From: Curtobacterium salicis
GTDB lineage: Bacteria; Actinomycetota; Actinomycetes; Actinomycetales; Microbacteriaceae
Direction of reading: 5' to 3'
Length of the DNA stretch: 64,000 nt
Assembly (NCBI RefSeq): GCF_011759505.1
Contig: NZ_JAAOYO010000003.1
Location: 496,001 to 560,000 of the forward strand
Under the pieces are notes generated by a model that saw nothing but the letters and a program-made list of their open reading frames with translations, had not been told where the DNA came from and searched no databases. This document shows, one piece after another, positions 9,010 to 16,930 of this stretch; positions within the stretch are counted from its first letter, which is position 1, and every line of letters starts with the position of its first letter. The position numbers were made by a program, and so were the translations under genes.

Positions 9010-9972
9010 ATGGCTGAGTTCGCCCGCCGTCACGTCGTCGTCGTCGCCGGGGGGATCTCCCACGAGCGGGACATCTCGCTGCGCTCCGGTCGCCGGGTCG
9101 CGGACTCGTTGACCGGCTACGGCTGGCAGGTCGACCTGCGCGACGCCGACGCCTCCCTGCTGCCGGCATTGGCTGCCGACCGCCCGGACGTGGTGTGGCC
9201 GGCGCTGCACGGCGCATCGGGTGAGGACGGCGCGCTGCGCGGCATCCTTGAGGCCCTGGACATTCCGTACGTCGGGTCCCGGTCCACCTCCGCTCGACTG
9301 GCATGGTACAAGCCCACCGCCTCCGCGCTCGTTTCCCGTGCCGGTGTTCGCACTCCGCGGTCGATCACCCTGTCGCACGACGTCTTCCGTGAACTCGGCG
9401 CCGTCGGTGTCCTGCAGGCCATCGCCTCGGAGCACCCGGTCCCGCTCGCGGTGAAGCCGGCCCGGGGTGGCAGCGCGCAGGGCGTCACGCTCGTCGACAA
9501 CGTGGACGATCTGCCCCGTGCGATGGTGGCGGCGTACACGTACTGCGAGGACGCCGTCGTCGAGCAGCTGATCCGTGGGACGGAGATCGCCGTCGGGATC
9601 ATCGACACCGGCGACGGGCCGCTCGCACTGTCACCGGTGGAGATCGTCCCGCGGAACGGGTTCTACGGGTACGAAGCGCGGTACAACGCGGGGGAGACGA
9701 CGTTCTTCACGCCGGCTCGTCTCAGCGAGGAGCAATCGCAGGCGGCTTCCGCTGCTGCAGTCCTGGCGCACCGCGCACTCGGCCTGCGTCATGTCTCGCG
9801 GGTGGACCTGATCGTCGACGGCGCTGGGACGCCGTGGTTCCTCGAGGTGAACGTGCTGCCAGGGCTCACGGAGACGTCGCTCGTGCCGCAGGCGTTGTCG
9901 GCCTCGGGGTTCGACCTCGGTTGGACGTACGCCGAACTCGCCGAGCAGGCCATCCGGGACCACTCGGCCTGA
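9010..9972 (+). CDS. D-alanine--D-alanine ligase family protein
   Basis: ATP-grasp ligase of 320 residues. An N-terminal GGISHERDISLRSG resembles the Ddl substrate-binding start. The central ATP-grasp part contains VKPARGGSAQGVTLV, and the end carries the metal/substrate motif WFLEVNVLPGLTETSLVPQA (EVNxxPG). These fit formation of D-Ala-D-Ala for peptidoglycan precursors, or a related dipeptide ligation. At 320 residues it is slightly shorter than Ddl of murein synthesis (about 350), so it may be a paralogue of the housekeeping enzyme. Its stop lies 30 bp before the first parS site. Confidence 0.85.
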   Translation: MAEFARRHVVVVAGGISHERDISLRSGRRVADSLTGYGWQVDLRDADASLLPALAADRPDVVWPALHGASGEDGALRGILEALDIPYVGSRSTSARLAWYKPTASALVSRAGVRTPRSITLSHDVFRELGAVGVLQAIASEHPVPLAVKPARGGSAQGVTLVDNVDDLPRAMVAAYTYCEDAVVEQLIRGTEIAVGIIDTGDGPLALSPVEIVPRNGFYGYEARYNAGETTFFTPARLSEEQSQAASAAAVLAHRALGLRHVSRVDLIVDGAGTPWFLEVNVLPGLTETSLVPQALSASGFDLGWTYAELAEQAIRDHSA

Positions 9973-10002
9973 CCTGCGCCGGCGCGCGATCACGGCGGCG
10001 GA

Positions 10003-10018
10003 TGTTCCACGTGGAACA
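10003..10018. promoter_or_regulatory. parS site 1
   Basis: TGTTCCACGTGGAACA is a perfect 16-bp palindrome and one base from the canonical parS (TGTTTCACGTGAAACA family). It lies downstream of the ligase gene, 1.3 kb from parB, and is the expected ParB loading site. Confidence 0.93.
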
Positions 10019-10077
10019 TGGTTCTCTGGTCCGCACATCGCGTAGCGAGGCCCGGTCGTCCTTCTACCGAGGCCAGG

Positions 10078-10623
10078 GTCGACATCTCGCGGGAGCCTGT
10101 CGAGGTGACCGGGACCGCGACCCAGTCTCTGCCCCAGTCGTGCGCGGCACCTTCTCCCCTGCCATCAACGCGGTTCACCGCGAGTACGCACTCTCGGGTT
10201 CACGCTCTGCTGGCCGGTACTCGAGACTGCACGAGCCGACGCTGTACCTGAGCTCATTGGTCGACGGAGTCATCGCCGCGATGATCGCGCACGAGGCAGC
10301 GCGCTCCGCAGCTCAGGAGATCATCGAGCCCGACGTCGAAGTGTTCGGGATCGTCGACCTGCACGATGCCGCTGCGTCGGACACCGGCCGGCATCGACCT
10401 CGCTGATGTCGTCGACCCGTCGCAGGACATCGCAGCCCTTGGCGACACACCGAAGTTCTGGTCCGTTCGTGACCGTCTGGTCGTACTGGGGGCGAATCGG
10501 CTGATCGACCCATCGCGCACGACCCCAGGCCTCTGGCACCTGGTCCTGGTCCGATGGAACGGACCCGATGGACCCTCCGTCAGCCTACGGCTCGCTCCTC
10601 TTCGCGATGGCGTTCAGCGCTGA
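10078..10623 (+). pseudogene. Frameshifted RES-domain toxin remnant
   Basis: Similarity to RES (PF08808) NAD-degrading toxins is spread over two frames. A short N-terminal piece (VDISREPVEVTGTAT, from 10078) is in frame 1. The core is in the next frame from 10131 (RGTFSP, then GRYSRLHEPTLYLSS). The C-terminal part returns to frame 1 from about 10380 (TPAGIDLADVVDP, then LGANRLIDPSRTTPGLWHLV and FRWN-like VRWNGPDGPSV). Together they follow the RES order: GRY/N-LYLSS, central Asp-rich turn, then PSR...W-LVLxRWN. The two frame changes and the lack of a start codon argue for a dead gene. No antitoxin is visible. The match is from memory of the family, not a search. Confidence 0.6.
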
Positions 10624-10926
10624 ACACGCGGATCGCTGAGGGTCTGGACCGTCTATGCGGCGGGTTCGGACGCTTCGCGGTGGGGGTCGGCACTCACGAC
10701 GGAGCGAATCTCGATACCAGTCCGCCAGGCACGCGCGTTAGGGCGGCTCTGGAGGGGCTCGCAGACAGTGCTCCGGAGGGCCGCCGTGAGCCCGACGGCG
10801 GACTGCCTCAACGCCTTGCGGGGGGGAGTTGATCCGCGGGCACCCGTCGTCGGTCAATCAGGATGCTCTCGAGTCCTGTGACTGCCTGCATCGGGCCGGG
10901 ATCGCATCATCGCGTCTGGTCAGCGA

Positions 10927-10942
10927 TGTTCCACGTGGAACA
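10927..10942. promoter_or_regulatory. parS site 2
   Basis: TGTTCCACGTGGAACA, identical to site 1. Confidence 0.93.
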
Positions 10943-11120
10943 TCGCACTCCGTTGCCGCATCCGGGCGCATGTAGGCATAGGCCTGCGCGGGAGGTCCTG
11001 ATCTGCTGGATCGTAGACCTGGCGGAGAGCACACCCGCCGTGGAGATCGAGCATGCAGACCGCGATGGTTCCGTTCAGCCGACCACGCACAAGCAAGCGG
11101 TTACAGGAAGCTGGCCAGAC

Positions 11121-11136
11121 TGTTCCACGTGGAACC
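11121..11136. promoter_or_regulatory. parS site 3 (one mismatch)
   Basis: TGTTCCACGTGGAACC matches the other sites except for the last base, and the central GTTCCACGTGGAAC is intact. Confidence 0.85.
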
Positions 11137-11341
11137 TGTACCCGCGGGCGATCACGCCGGAAGGCGCGAATGGTCCGACTAACGGTTCCACAGCGGCGGC
11201 ATGCCAAGACCGTCGACCCGGCTGTACACCCAGACGCCCTGCTGCCCGCTGCCGGGCGAATCGAGTCGGACCCTCACCGGCACTCATCCGGTCACTGCCG
11301 TGCGCTCAGAGAGCCGCACAACGCCGCTGGCGGGGACCTGG

Positions 11342-12331
11342 CTAGCCGGCCACGTCCTGGATCCCGAGTTCGCCCAGGATCCGCGACAGATCGTCCGGGT
11401 TCGCGAAGTCGATGGTCACAGAACCCTTCCGGGCGCCGACCGCGATCTTGACCCGAGTGTTCAGCCGATCACCAAGTCGCTCGGCCATGTCGTTGAAGTG
11501 CACCTGGCGCTTCGACGGCCCCGCCGGGGTCTTGGCCGGCGTCTTCGAGGAGAGCTGCTGCGCGATCGCCTCTGCGGCCCGCACCGACAGGTCTTCGTTG
11601 ACGATCTTCTCTGCCAGGTACTCCATGGCCTCAGCATCCGGGGCGGCGAGGATCGCTCGAGCGTGACCTGCCGACAGAACGCCCGCGGCGACGCGGCGCT
11701 GGACGGGGGAGGGCAAGCGCAGCAGACGGATCGTGTTCGTGATCTGCGGGCGCGAACGCCCGATCCGCTGCCCGAGCTGCTCCTGCGTGATGCCGAAGTC
11801 TGCGAGCAGCTGCTGGTAGGCAGAAGCCTCTTCCAGCGGGTTCAACTGGGCGCGGTGCAGGTTCTCCAGCAGGGCGTCCCGCAGCATCGCGTCGTCCGGT
11901 GTCTCCTTGACAATCGCCGGGATCGTCGCGAGGCCGAGTTCCTTCGTGGCACGGAGACGGCGCTCACCCATGATGAGCTCGTACTGGGGAGCCGTACCCG
12001 CGGCACCGGTGATCGGTCGAACGACGATCGGCTGGAGGAGCCCGATCTCGCGGATCGAGTGGACGAGTTCCTGCAGCTCTTCTTCGCGGAACTCCTTCCG
12101 CGGCTGCTGCGCGTTCGGCACGATGTCCAGCGGGTTGAGGTTCGCCAGGCGCGCGCCCGGAACCGCGAGCAGCTCCTCCGCGGTCCCGGCTCCGGTCACT
12201 CCACCGGAGGTGTCGGCTGCCGAGGTCCCACCCGAGGGGAAGAAGACGTCGACGGGCCGCTCCTGCTGCTCGTTCGTCGTGGGGATGAGGGCGCCGATAC
12301 CGCGCCCAAGTCCGGTCCGCTTGGGTGCCAT
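11342..12331 (-). CDS. parB: Chromosome-partitioning protein ParB
   Basis: CTP-dependent clamp that loads at parS and spreads to organise the origin for segregation. The 329-residue protein starts MAPKRTGLGRGIGALIP, the conserved ParA-interacting N-terminus. The CTP-binding part carries NPLDIVPNAQQPRKEF and GERRLRATKELGL. The helix-turn-helix is in ITQEQLGQRIGRSRPQITN, and the C-terminal dimerisation segment ends the protein. Its ATG overlaps the parA stop (TGATG), so the two are translationally coupled. Longer upstream frames are rejected because they run into parA. Confidence 0.96.
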   Translation of the reverse strand: MAPKRTGLGRGIGALIPTTNEQQERPVDVFFPSGGTSAADTSGGVTGAGTAEELLAVPGARLANLNPLDIVPNAQQPRKEFREEELQELVHSIREIGLLQPIVVRPITGAAGTAPQYELIMGERRLRATKELGLATIPAIVKETPDDAMLRDALLENLHRAQLNPLEEASAYQQLLADFGITQEQLGQRIGRSRPQITNTIRLLRLPSPVQRRVAAGVLSAGHARAILAAPDAEAMEYLAEKIVNEDLSVRAAEAIAQQLSSKTPAKTPAGPSKRQVHFNDMAERLGDRLNTRVKIAVGARKGSVTIDFANPDDLSRILGELGIQDVAG

Positions 12332-13224
12332 CAGGCTTTCGCTCCTCGTTCTGCGATCTCGGCAGCGGCCTCCAGGTAGGAGAGCGAGCCGGTGGAGTTG
12401 ACGTCGTACGACACCACACTCTGGCCGTAGCTGGGCGCTTCGCTCACACGGACTGACCGCGGGATCATCGCCTGCAGGACTTGGTCGCCGAAGTGTGTGC
12501 GCACTTCGTTGGCGACCTGATTCGCCAGGTTCGTCCGACCGTCGTACATGGTCAGGAGGATCGTCGACACAGCAAGGTGCGGGTTGAGGTGCCGCTCGAT
12601 GAGTTCGATGTTCCGCAGCAGCTGGCTCAGTCCCTCGAGCGCGTAGTACTCGCACTGGATCGGGATGAGGACTTCCTTGGCCGCCACGAACGCGTTGATC
12701 GTGAGGAGCCCGAGCGACGGCGGGCAGTCGATGAAGACGTAGTGGAACGGTTCCTCGACGGACGCGAGGTACTCGTCGAGAGCAGTACGCAGGCGCTGCT
12801 CGCGGGCGACGAGTGAGACGAGTTCGATCTCGGCCCCTGCGAGGTGGATGGTTGCCGGGACGCACCAGAGCGTCTCGGACTCGGGGGAGCGCTGCACGGT
12901 GTCCGCCATGGGCGCCTCGTCGACGATGACGTCGTAGATGCTCGCCACCTCAGCCTGGTGGTCGATGCCGAGGGCGGTGGAAGCGTTGCCCTGCGGGTCG
13001 AGGTCGATGACGAGCACCCGCGCGCCACCGTGTGCGAGAGCCGCTGCGAGGTTGACCGTGGTGGTCGTCTTCCCGACGCCACCCTTCTGGTTCGACACCG
13101 TGAAGACACGGGTCTTCTCGGGCAGCGGGAACTGCTGCGTGGCGATCGCGCGTCGGCGCCGGTTGAGATCGGCGATCTCGCGCGCCAGGGGTGTTGACGC
13201 GTCGTAGTCAGTGGATGAACTCAA
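12331..13224 (-). CDS. parA: Chromosome-partitioning ATPase ParA
   Basis: Walker-type ATPase that moves ParB-parS complexes. The deviant Walker A KGGVGKTTTT lies near residue 46, the Walker B-like IDLDPQGN follows, and the FIDCPPSLG motif is present. I chose a TTG start at 13224 (about 297 residues) because GGGGAAGAGG sits 6 bases upstream. The longer frame from ATG 13293 would translate the parS palindrome at 13247 as MFHVKH, and I regard that as non-coding. The gene is directly upstream of parB and overlaps it by one base. The parS in its leader suggests autoregulation by ParB spreading. Confidence 0.94.
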   Translation of the reverse strand: MSSSTDYDASTPLAREIADLNRRRRAIATQQFPLPEKTRVFTVSNQKGGVGKTTTTVNLAAALAHGGARVLVIDLDPQGNASTALGIDHQAEVASIYDVIVDEAPMADTVQRSPESETLWCVPATIHLAGAEIELVSLVAREQRLRTALDEYLASVEEPFHYVFIDCPPSLGLLTINAFVAAKEVLIPIQCEYYALEGLSQLLRNIELIERHLNPHLAVSTILLTMYDGRTNLANQVANEVRTHFGDQVLQAMIPRSVRVSEAPSYGQSVVSYDVNSTGSLSYLEAAAEIAERGAKA

Positions 13225-13246
13225 CGAGTGCCTCTTCCCCGGTCTG

Positions 13247-13262
13247 TGTTTCACGTGGAACA
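13247..13262. promoter_or_regulatory. parS site 4, in the parA leader
   Basis: TGTTTCACGTGGAACA lies 23 bp upstream of the proposed parA start and carries one T:C departure from the perfect palindrome of sites 1 and 2. Confidence 0.9.
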
Positions 13263-13360
13263 TCGGGGCGGAACGGTGATGCCGTCGCCCCACGACGCGT
13301 TCGACCGTGCAGCGGTGTGAACGTGCAACGGCCGAGCCCGATCAGACCGGACCGGTGGCG

Positions 13361-14023
13361 TCAGTCAACTGTAGCCCGGAAGACGCGCGTGGTCTCGTCG
13401 ACCACACCCACCCCGAGCTCGAGGACCTCGACGTCTTCGAGACGGTTCCGCAGGATGACCTTCCGCGCGGCCGTCACCTCGTCGTCGACCCGAGCGCCCT
13501 TCATGAGGATGAGCTGACCACCGGACCGGACGAGCGGGACCGTCAGGGGGATGAGCTTCGACAGGGCACTCACCGCGCGCGCCGTCACCTGATCGAGCAC
13601 GAACTCGTCCGCGACGTCCTCAGCCCGTGCGCGGACGACCGTGACGTTCTGCAAGCCCAGCCGATCCGCTTCGCCCCGGAGCCAGTCGGTCCGGCGCTCC
13701 ATCGGCTCGATGAGCGTCATCGAGACATCGGGACGCGCGATGGCGAGGACGAGCCCCGGAAGGCCGGCACCCGAGCCCACATCGCCGACGGATGCTCCGT
13801 CGTGGAGGAGGGGTGCGAGCAACGCAGAGTTGAGGATGTGTCGTGTCCACAGTCGGGGAAGCTCGAGGGGCCCGATCAGACCGAGCTCCTCCCCGCGACG
13901 AGCGAGCTCGTTCGTGAAGGACCGGGCACCCTCGATCTGGTCCCCGAAGACGGTTGCGGCGACGGCCGGCTCGGTCTCCAGGACTGGAGGCTCGGAACCG
14001 GCCGTGACGTCGACGTCCGTCAT
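13361..14023 (-). CDS. rsmG: 16S rRNA (guanine527-N7)-methyltransferase RsmG
   Basis: SAM-dependent methyltransferase acting on G527 of 16S rRNA in the 530 loop; its loss gives low-level streptomycin resistance in several bacteria. Of 220 residues, the SAM-binding loop reads DVGSGAGLPGLVLA and the acidic ribose contact follows in TLIEPMERR. The family motif RAVSALSKL near 155 is present. ATG 14023 overlaps the jag stop by four bases (ATGA), which ties it to the ribosome/membrane-biogenesis gene run upstream. Confidence 0.96.
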   Translation of the reverse strand: MTDVDVTAGSEPPVLETEPAVAATVFGDQIEGARSFTNELARRGEELGLIGPLELPRLWTRHILNSALLAPLLHDGASVGDVGSGAGLPGLVLAIARPDVSMTLIEPMERRTDWLRGEADRLGLQNVTVVRARAEDVADEFVLDQVTARAVSALSKLIPLTVPLVRSGGQLILMKGARVDDEVTAARKVILRNRLEDVEVLELGVGVVDETTRVFRATVD

Positions 14024-14577
14024 CGGGTGACGACGGTGTGACGGTCGCGACCCTCGCCCTCGGACTCCGAGTGGAACCCCTTCTCGGCGACCAGGTCGTG
14101 GACCAACTTGCGCTCGTAGGACGACATCGGCGGGAGGGCCGCGGTCGTCGAGCCGGCCTCGATGCGTTCGACCGCGGTGTCGACGAGGCGCTGGAGCTCG
14201 GTGGCGCGGGCGTCACGGGAACCCCCGATGTCCAGGATGAGGCGGCTGAACTCACCCGTCTCGGCCTGGACCGCGATGCGCGTGAGTTCCTGCAGGGCGG
14301 TGACCGTGTCCGGCTTGGCGAGAACCCGAAGGGCGGACCCGTCGTCGGTGACCGTCAGGTACACGCGACCAGCACGTTCCTCGATCTCGATGTCACCGTC
14401 GAGGTCGCAGATGTCGAGCAGCTCCTCGATGTAGTCGGCTGCGATGTCCGCTTCGTCGCGGACCTCGTCGTCGCCGTCGACGTCGTCGACATCGGGCCCG
14501 GCGTGCTCGCCCGCAGCGGCGAGGTGCTGCTCCTCGTCGGTGGTGTCGACGACGGCGGCGGTGTCCTGCTCGCTCAC
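14020..14577 (-). CDS. jag: Jag / R3H-domain RNA-binding protein
   Basis: A 185-residue KH-R3H protein (KhpB/Jag family) thought to bind RNA and linked to cell elongation. An acidic N-terminus of about 60 residues precedes a Jag-like/KH region (IEERAGRVYLTVTDD). The C-terminal R3H domain reads SSYERKLVHDLV and ends in RHTVVTR. It starts at GTG 14577, overlapping the yidC stop as GTGA. The position between yidC and rsmG is the conserved one. Confidence 0.92.
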   Translation of the reverse strand: MSEQDTAAVVDTTDEEQHLAAAGEHAGPDVDDVDGDDEVRDEADIAADYIEELLDICDLDGDIEIEERAGRVYLTVTDDGSALRVLAKPDTVTALQELTRIAVQAETGEFSRLILDIGGSRDARATELQRLVDTAVERIEAGSTTAALPPMSSYERKLVHDLVAEKGFHSESEGEGRDRHTVVTR

Positions 14578-15548
14578 TTGGTCTTCCCGTTCTTCTTGGC
14601 GCGCGTCTTGCCGACCGGCTGCTGGCGCTGGTTGTTCACACGCGCTTCGACCTCGGCCATGGACGCGCCGGTCCCGGCCTCCGTGAGGACACCGGTGGTC
14701 GCCGGGGTCCCACGACGCTGCGCCTTCTTCGCGAGGCGGACCTCACGTGCGAGAGCAGCTTCCGAGCCCGGCGTGGGCATGCTGCGGATGACGAAGTACT
14801 GCTGCGCCATCGTCCACAGGTTGGAGGCCAGCCAGTAGAACATGACGCCCAGGGGGAAGGACAGACCCGAGATCACGAAGACCAGCGGGAGCACGTACAG
14901 CATCATCTTCTGCTGGCGGTACATCGGGGACGCCTTGGTCTCCGGCGACATGTTCTTGGCGACGAGCTGCAGCTGGGTGATGAACTGCGAGGCCGTCATG
15001 ACGACGATCATGAAGCCGGCGATGATCCGGACTTCCCAGCCGGAGGCGTTCGTGAACGTCTCGTGCAGGGGCGCCCCGAAGAGCGACGCGTTGCCGAAGG
15101 ACCGAGCGAGGTCGCTCGTGAGCAGGCCGACGCCCGTCTTGTTGATCTGCGCTTCGTGCAGGACGGAGTACAGCGAGAAGAAGATCGGCATCTGGATCAG
15201 CAGCGGCAGGCAGGAGCTGAGCGGGTTCGTCCCGGTCTCCTTGTACAGCGCCATGGTCTCGCGGGACATGGCCTCACGCGAGAACTGGTCCTTCTTGCCC
15301 TTGTACTTGTCCTGGATCTTCTTCAGCTGCGGGGCGACCTCGAGCATCCGTCGCTGCGACTTGATCTGTCGCACGAAGATGGGGATCAGCGCGGCGCGGA
15401 CCACGAAGGTCAGGAAGATGATCGACAGCACCCATGTGACGCCCGCGGACGGGTCCATCCCGAGGTTCTCGAAGACCCAGTGGAAACCGACCAGGATCGC
15501 GGACACCACCCATTTGAGTGGCCAGAGGATCGTACCGATGAGGTCCAT
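14574..15548 (-). CDS. yidC: Membrane protein insertase YidC
   Basis: Inserts and folds integral membrane proteins, alone or with SecYEG. The 324-residue protein begins MDLIGTILWPLKW, and the conserved hydrophilic-groove arginine is in VVRAALIPIFVRQIKSQRRM. Five membrane segments are visible, and the tail is long and basic (ending KTRAKKNGKTK), suited to ribosome contact. The start at ATG 15548 is chosen because the upstream frame belongs to yidD. It lies 8 bp after yidD. Confidence 0.96.
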   Translation of the reverse strand: MDLIGTILWPLKWVVSAILVGFHWVFENLGMDPSAGVTWVLSIIFLTFVVRAALIPIFVRQIKSQRRMLEVAPQLKKIQDKYKGKKDQFSREAMSRETMALYKETGTNPLSSCLPLLIQMPIFFSLYSVLHEAQINKTGVGLLTSDLARSFGNASLFGAPLHETFTNASGWEVRIIAGFMIVVMTASQFITQLQLVAKNMSPETKASPMYRQQKMMLYVLPLVFVISGLSFPLGVMFYWLASNLWTMAQQYFVIRSMPTPGSEAALAREVRLAKKAQRRGTPATTGVLTEAGTGASMAEVEARVNNQRQQPVGKTRAKKNGKTK

Positions 15549-15556
15549 GGGGACGG

Positions 15557-15922
15557 TCACGCCTTTCGAGTGCGCTGAGGGAGCAGCACCGGACGGACCG
15601 TGCCGGCCGAGGTCTGCTGTTGCTGCGGGGTCGGCGCGAGGACGAACCCGAACCGACTGACGGTGAAGGGGCGGCGACGTTCCCTGACGTCGTCGATCCC
15701 GCCGGCTGCCCACGGGTTGCACCGAGCGATGCGCCAAGCGCCCATCGCCGATCCGCGGACCACGCCGTACTGCTGGATCGCCTCGAGCGCGTACCGCGAA
15801 CACGAGGGGTGGTACCGACAGACGTTGCCGTAGAGCGGCGAGATCACCGCACGGTAGGCCCGGAGCACCACGACGCACGCGTTGCGTGGGAGCAACGCGA
15901 CGACCCAGAGGAACCGGTTCAT
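15557..15922 (-). CDS. yidD: Membrane protein insertion efficiency factor YidD
   Basis: A small membrane-associated protein of 121 residues that aids YidC-dependent insertion. The family core is plain: LRAYRAVISPLYGNVCRYHPSCS followed by YALEAIQQYG and ARCNPWAAGGIDDV. The extra C-terminal 40 residues are Gln/Arg-rich and not conserved. Start ATG 15922 gives the expected MNRFLW beginning and overlaps rnpA by four bases (ATGA). Confidence 0.95.
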   Translation of the reverse strand: MNRFLWVVALLPRNACVVVLRAYRAVISPLYGNVCRYHPSCSRYALEAIQQYGVVRGSAMGAWRIARCNPWAAGGIDDVRERRRPFTVSRFGFVLAPTPQQQQTSAGTVRPVLLPQRTRKA

Positions 15923-16269
15923 GCTGCCTTCTCGACACCGCGCGCAAAGGAACGCGTGATGTCTTCGAGCAGGGTAGGCCATGCGGCCTGCGCGGCGGCT
16001 GGCAGTGCACGCACCACCACGTCGTACCCGAGCGGCGCGCTCGGCAGGACCCCGTGCGCAATCGCCTTCAGACGGCGACGCACGAGGTTGCGCGTCACCG
16101 CGTTCCCGACGGTCTTCGCCACGATGAACCCGAACCTGGTGGGACCAGGATCGTCATCGAGGCGACGGACCACCGACACGACGGCGTGGGCCGTGGCGCT
16201 CCTGCGGCCACGGCGCACGACCATCCGGTAGTCGTCGCCTCGGACGATGCGGTTGGCTCGGGCCAACAC
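15919..16269 (-). CDS. rnpA: Ribonuclease P protein component
   Basis: Protein subunit of RNase P, which matures the 5' ends of tRNAs. The 116-residue protein has the RNR signature in NAVTRNLVRRRLKAI and the aromatic substrate-binding F in RFGFIVAK. It starts at GTG 16269, 18 bp after rpmH, with which it forms the conserved rpmH-rnpA pair. Confidence 0.95.
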   Translation of the reverse strand: MLARANRIVRGDDYRMVVRRGRRSATAHAVVSVVRRLDDDPGPTRFGFIVAKTVGNAVTRNLVRRRLKAIAHGVLPSAPLGYDVVVRALPAAAQAAWPTLLEDITRSFARGVEKAA

Positions 16270-16287
16270 GACGAGGACCCCCGCGGA

Positions 16288-16425
16288 TCAGGCGGAGAGC
16301 TCGGTGCGCCCCTTGCCGCGGCGTGCGGCGAGGATGGCGCGGCCGGCGCGGGTGCGCATGCGGGCCCGGAAGCCGTGCTTCTTGGCGCGGCGGCGGTTGT
16401 TCGGCTGGAAGGTGCGCTTGCTCAT
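16288..16425 (-). CDS. rpmH: 50S ribosomal protein bL34
   Basis: A 45-residue, very basic ribosomal protein. It begins [20 protein letters not shown], the invariant bL34 sequence, and ends [11 protein letters not shown] 16425 is preceded by GGAGATCAT-type sequence. It is the first gene of the minus-strand run rpmH-rnpA-yidD-yidC-jag-rsmG-parA-parB and is divergent from dnaA. Confidence 0.97.
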   Translation of the reverse strand: MSKRTFQPNNRRRAKKHGFRARMRTRAGRAILAARRGKGRTELSA

Positions 16426-16930
16426 GATGATCTCCACACGGCTGCTCGCGGCGAGCCGTCACGTATGCAATTGGTTGACGCGGAAGGCGCGACCGATCGG
16501 CCGCAGTCAACTGGACAACGGTACGTGACGAGCGCTGCGAGGTCAAATACCCCTGGCCCCGCGAGCGGCGGGGTGACCACCGCCTCCCGATTCTCCACAC
16601 TGGGGAGAACTTCCGTTGGGTACGACGCGCCCCGGTCCTTTACAGTTGTGTCACCGCACCGCCGGAAGCCCGGTAGTACGGGGGAGTACCCCCTCGACCT
16701 CGGTCCGCGCGGCCGTGGAGCAGACTGTGGACAACCCTGTGGGAAGCTCGACGGGGAACGGCGCCCAGAACACCGCGCCGATCGCCTCCGGCCATCCAGG
16801 AGGCGCGGGTCGGCCCCGGCGTGGCTCGCACGTCGTCCGCCGCCCAGCCCGGCGCCGGACGAGCCGCCCCGCACCGACCGCGCCCGCAGAGTGACACACC
16901 CGAGCAGTGAGACCAGGAGACGAGCACGCC
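16426..16930. promoter_or_regulatory. Divergent rpmH / dnaA regulatory region
   Basis: A 505-bp non-coding stretch. A perfect DnaA box TGTGGACAA (16726-16734) suggests dnaA autoregulation; TCTCCACAC near 16593 and CTGTGGGAA near 16738 are weaker boxes. TACAGT at 16641-16646 is a possible dnaA -10 with a poor -35. The rpmH promoter on the other strand is not resolved. Confidence 0.6.

Larger units (their letters stand above)
10624..11341. other. Non-coding stretch between the RES remnant and parB
   Basis: Apart from two parS sites (10927 and 11121) I see no gene. The open frames here read through the parS palindromes, have no ribosome-binding site and no recognisable motifs. Confidence 0.6.

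Noticed and set aside
10863-11345. 160-codon frame across parS sites
   Set aside because: Runs through two parS palindromes, no ribosome-binding site, no family.
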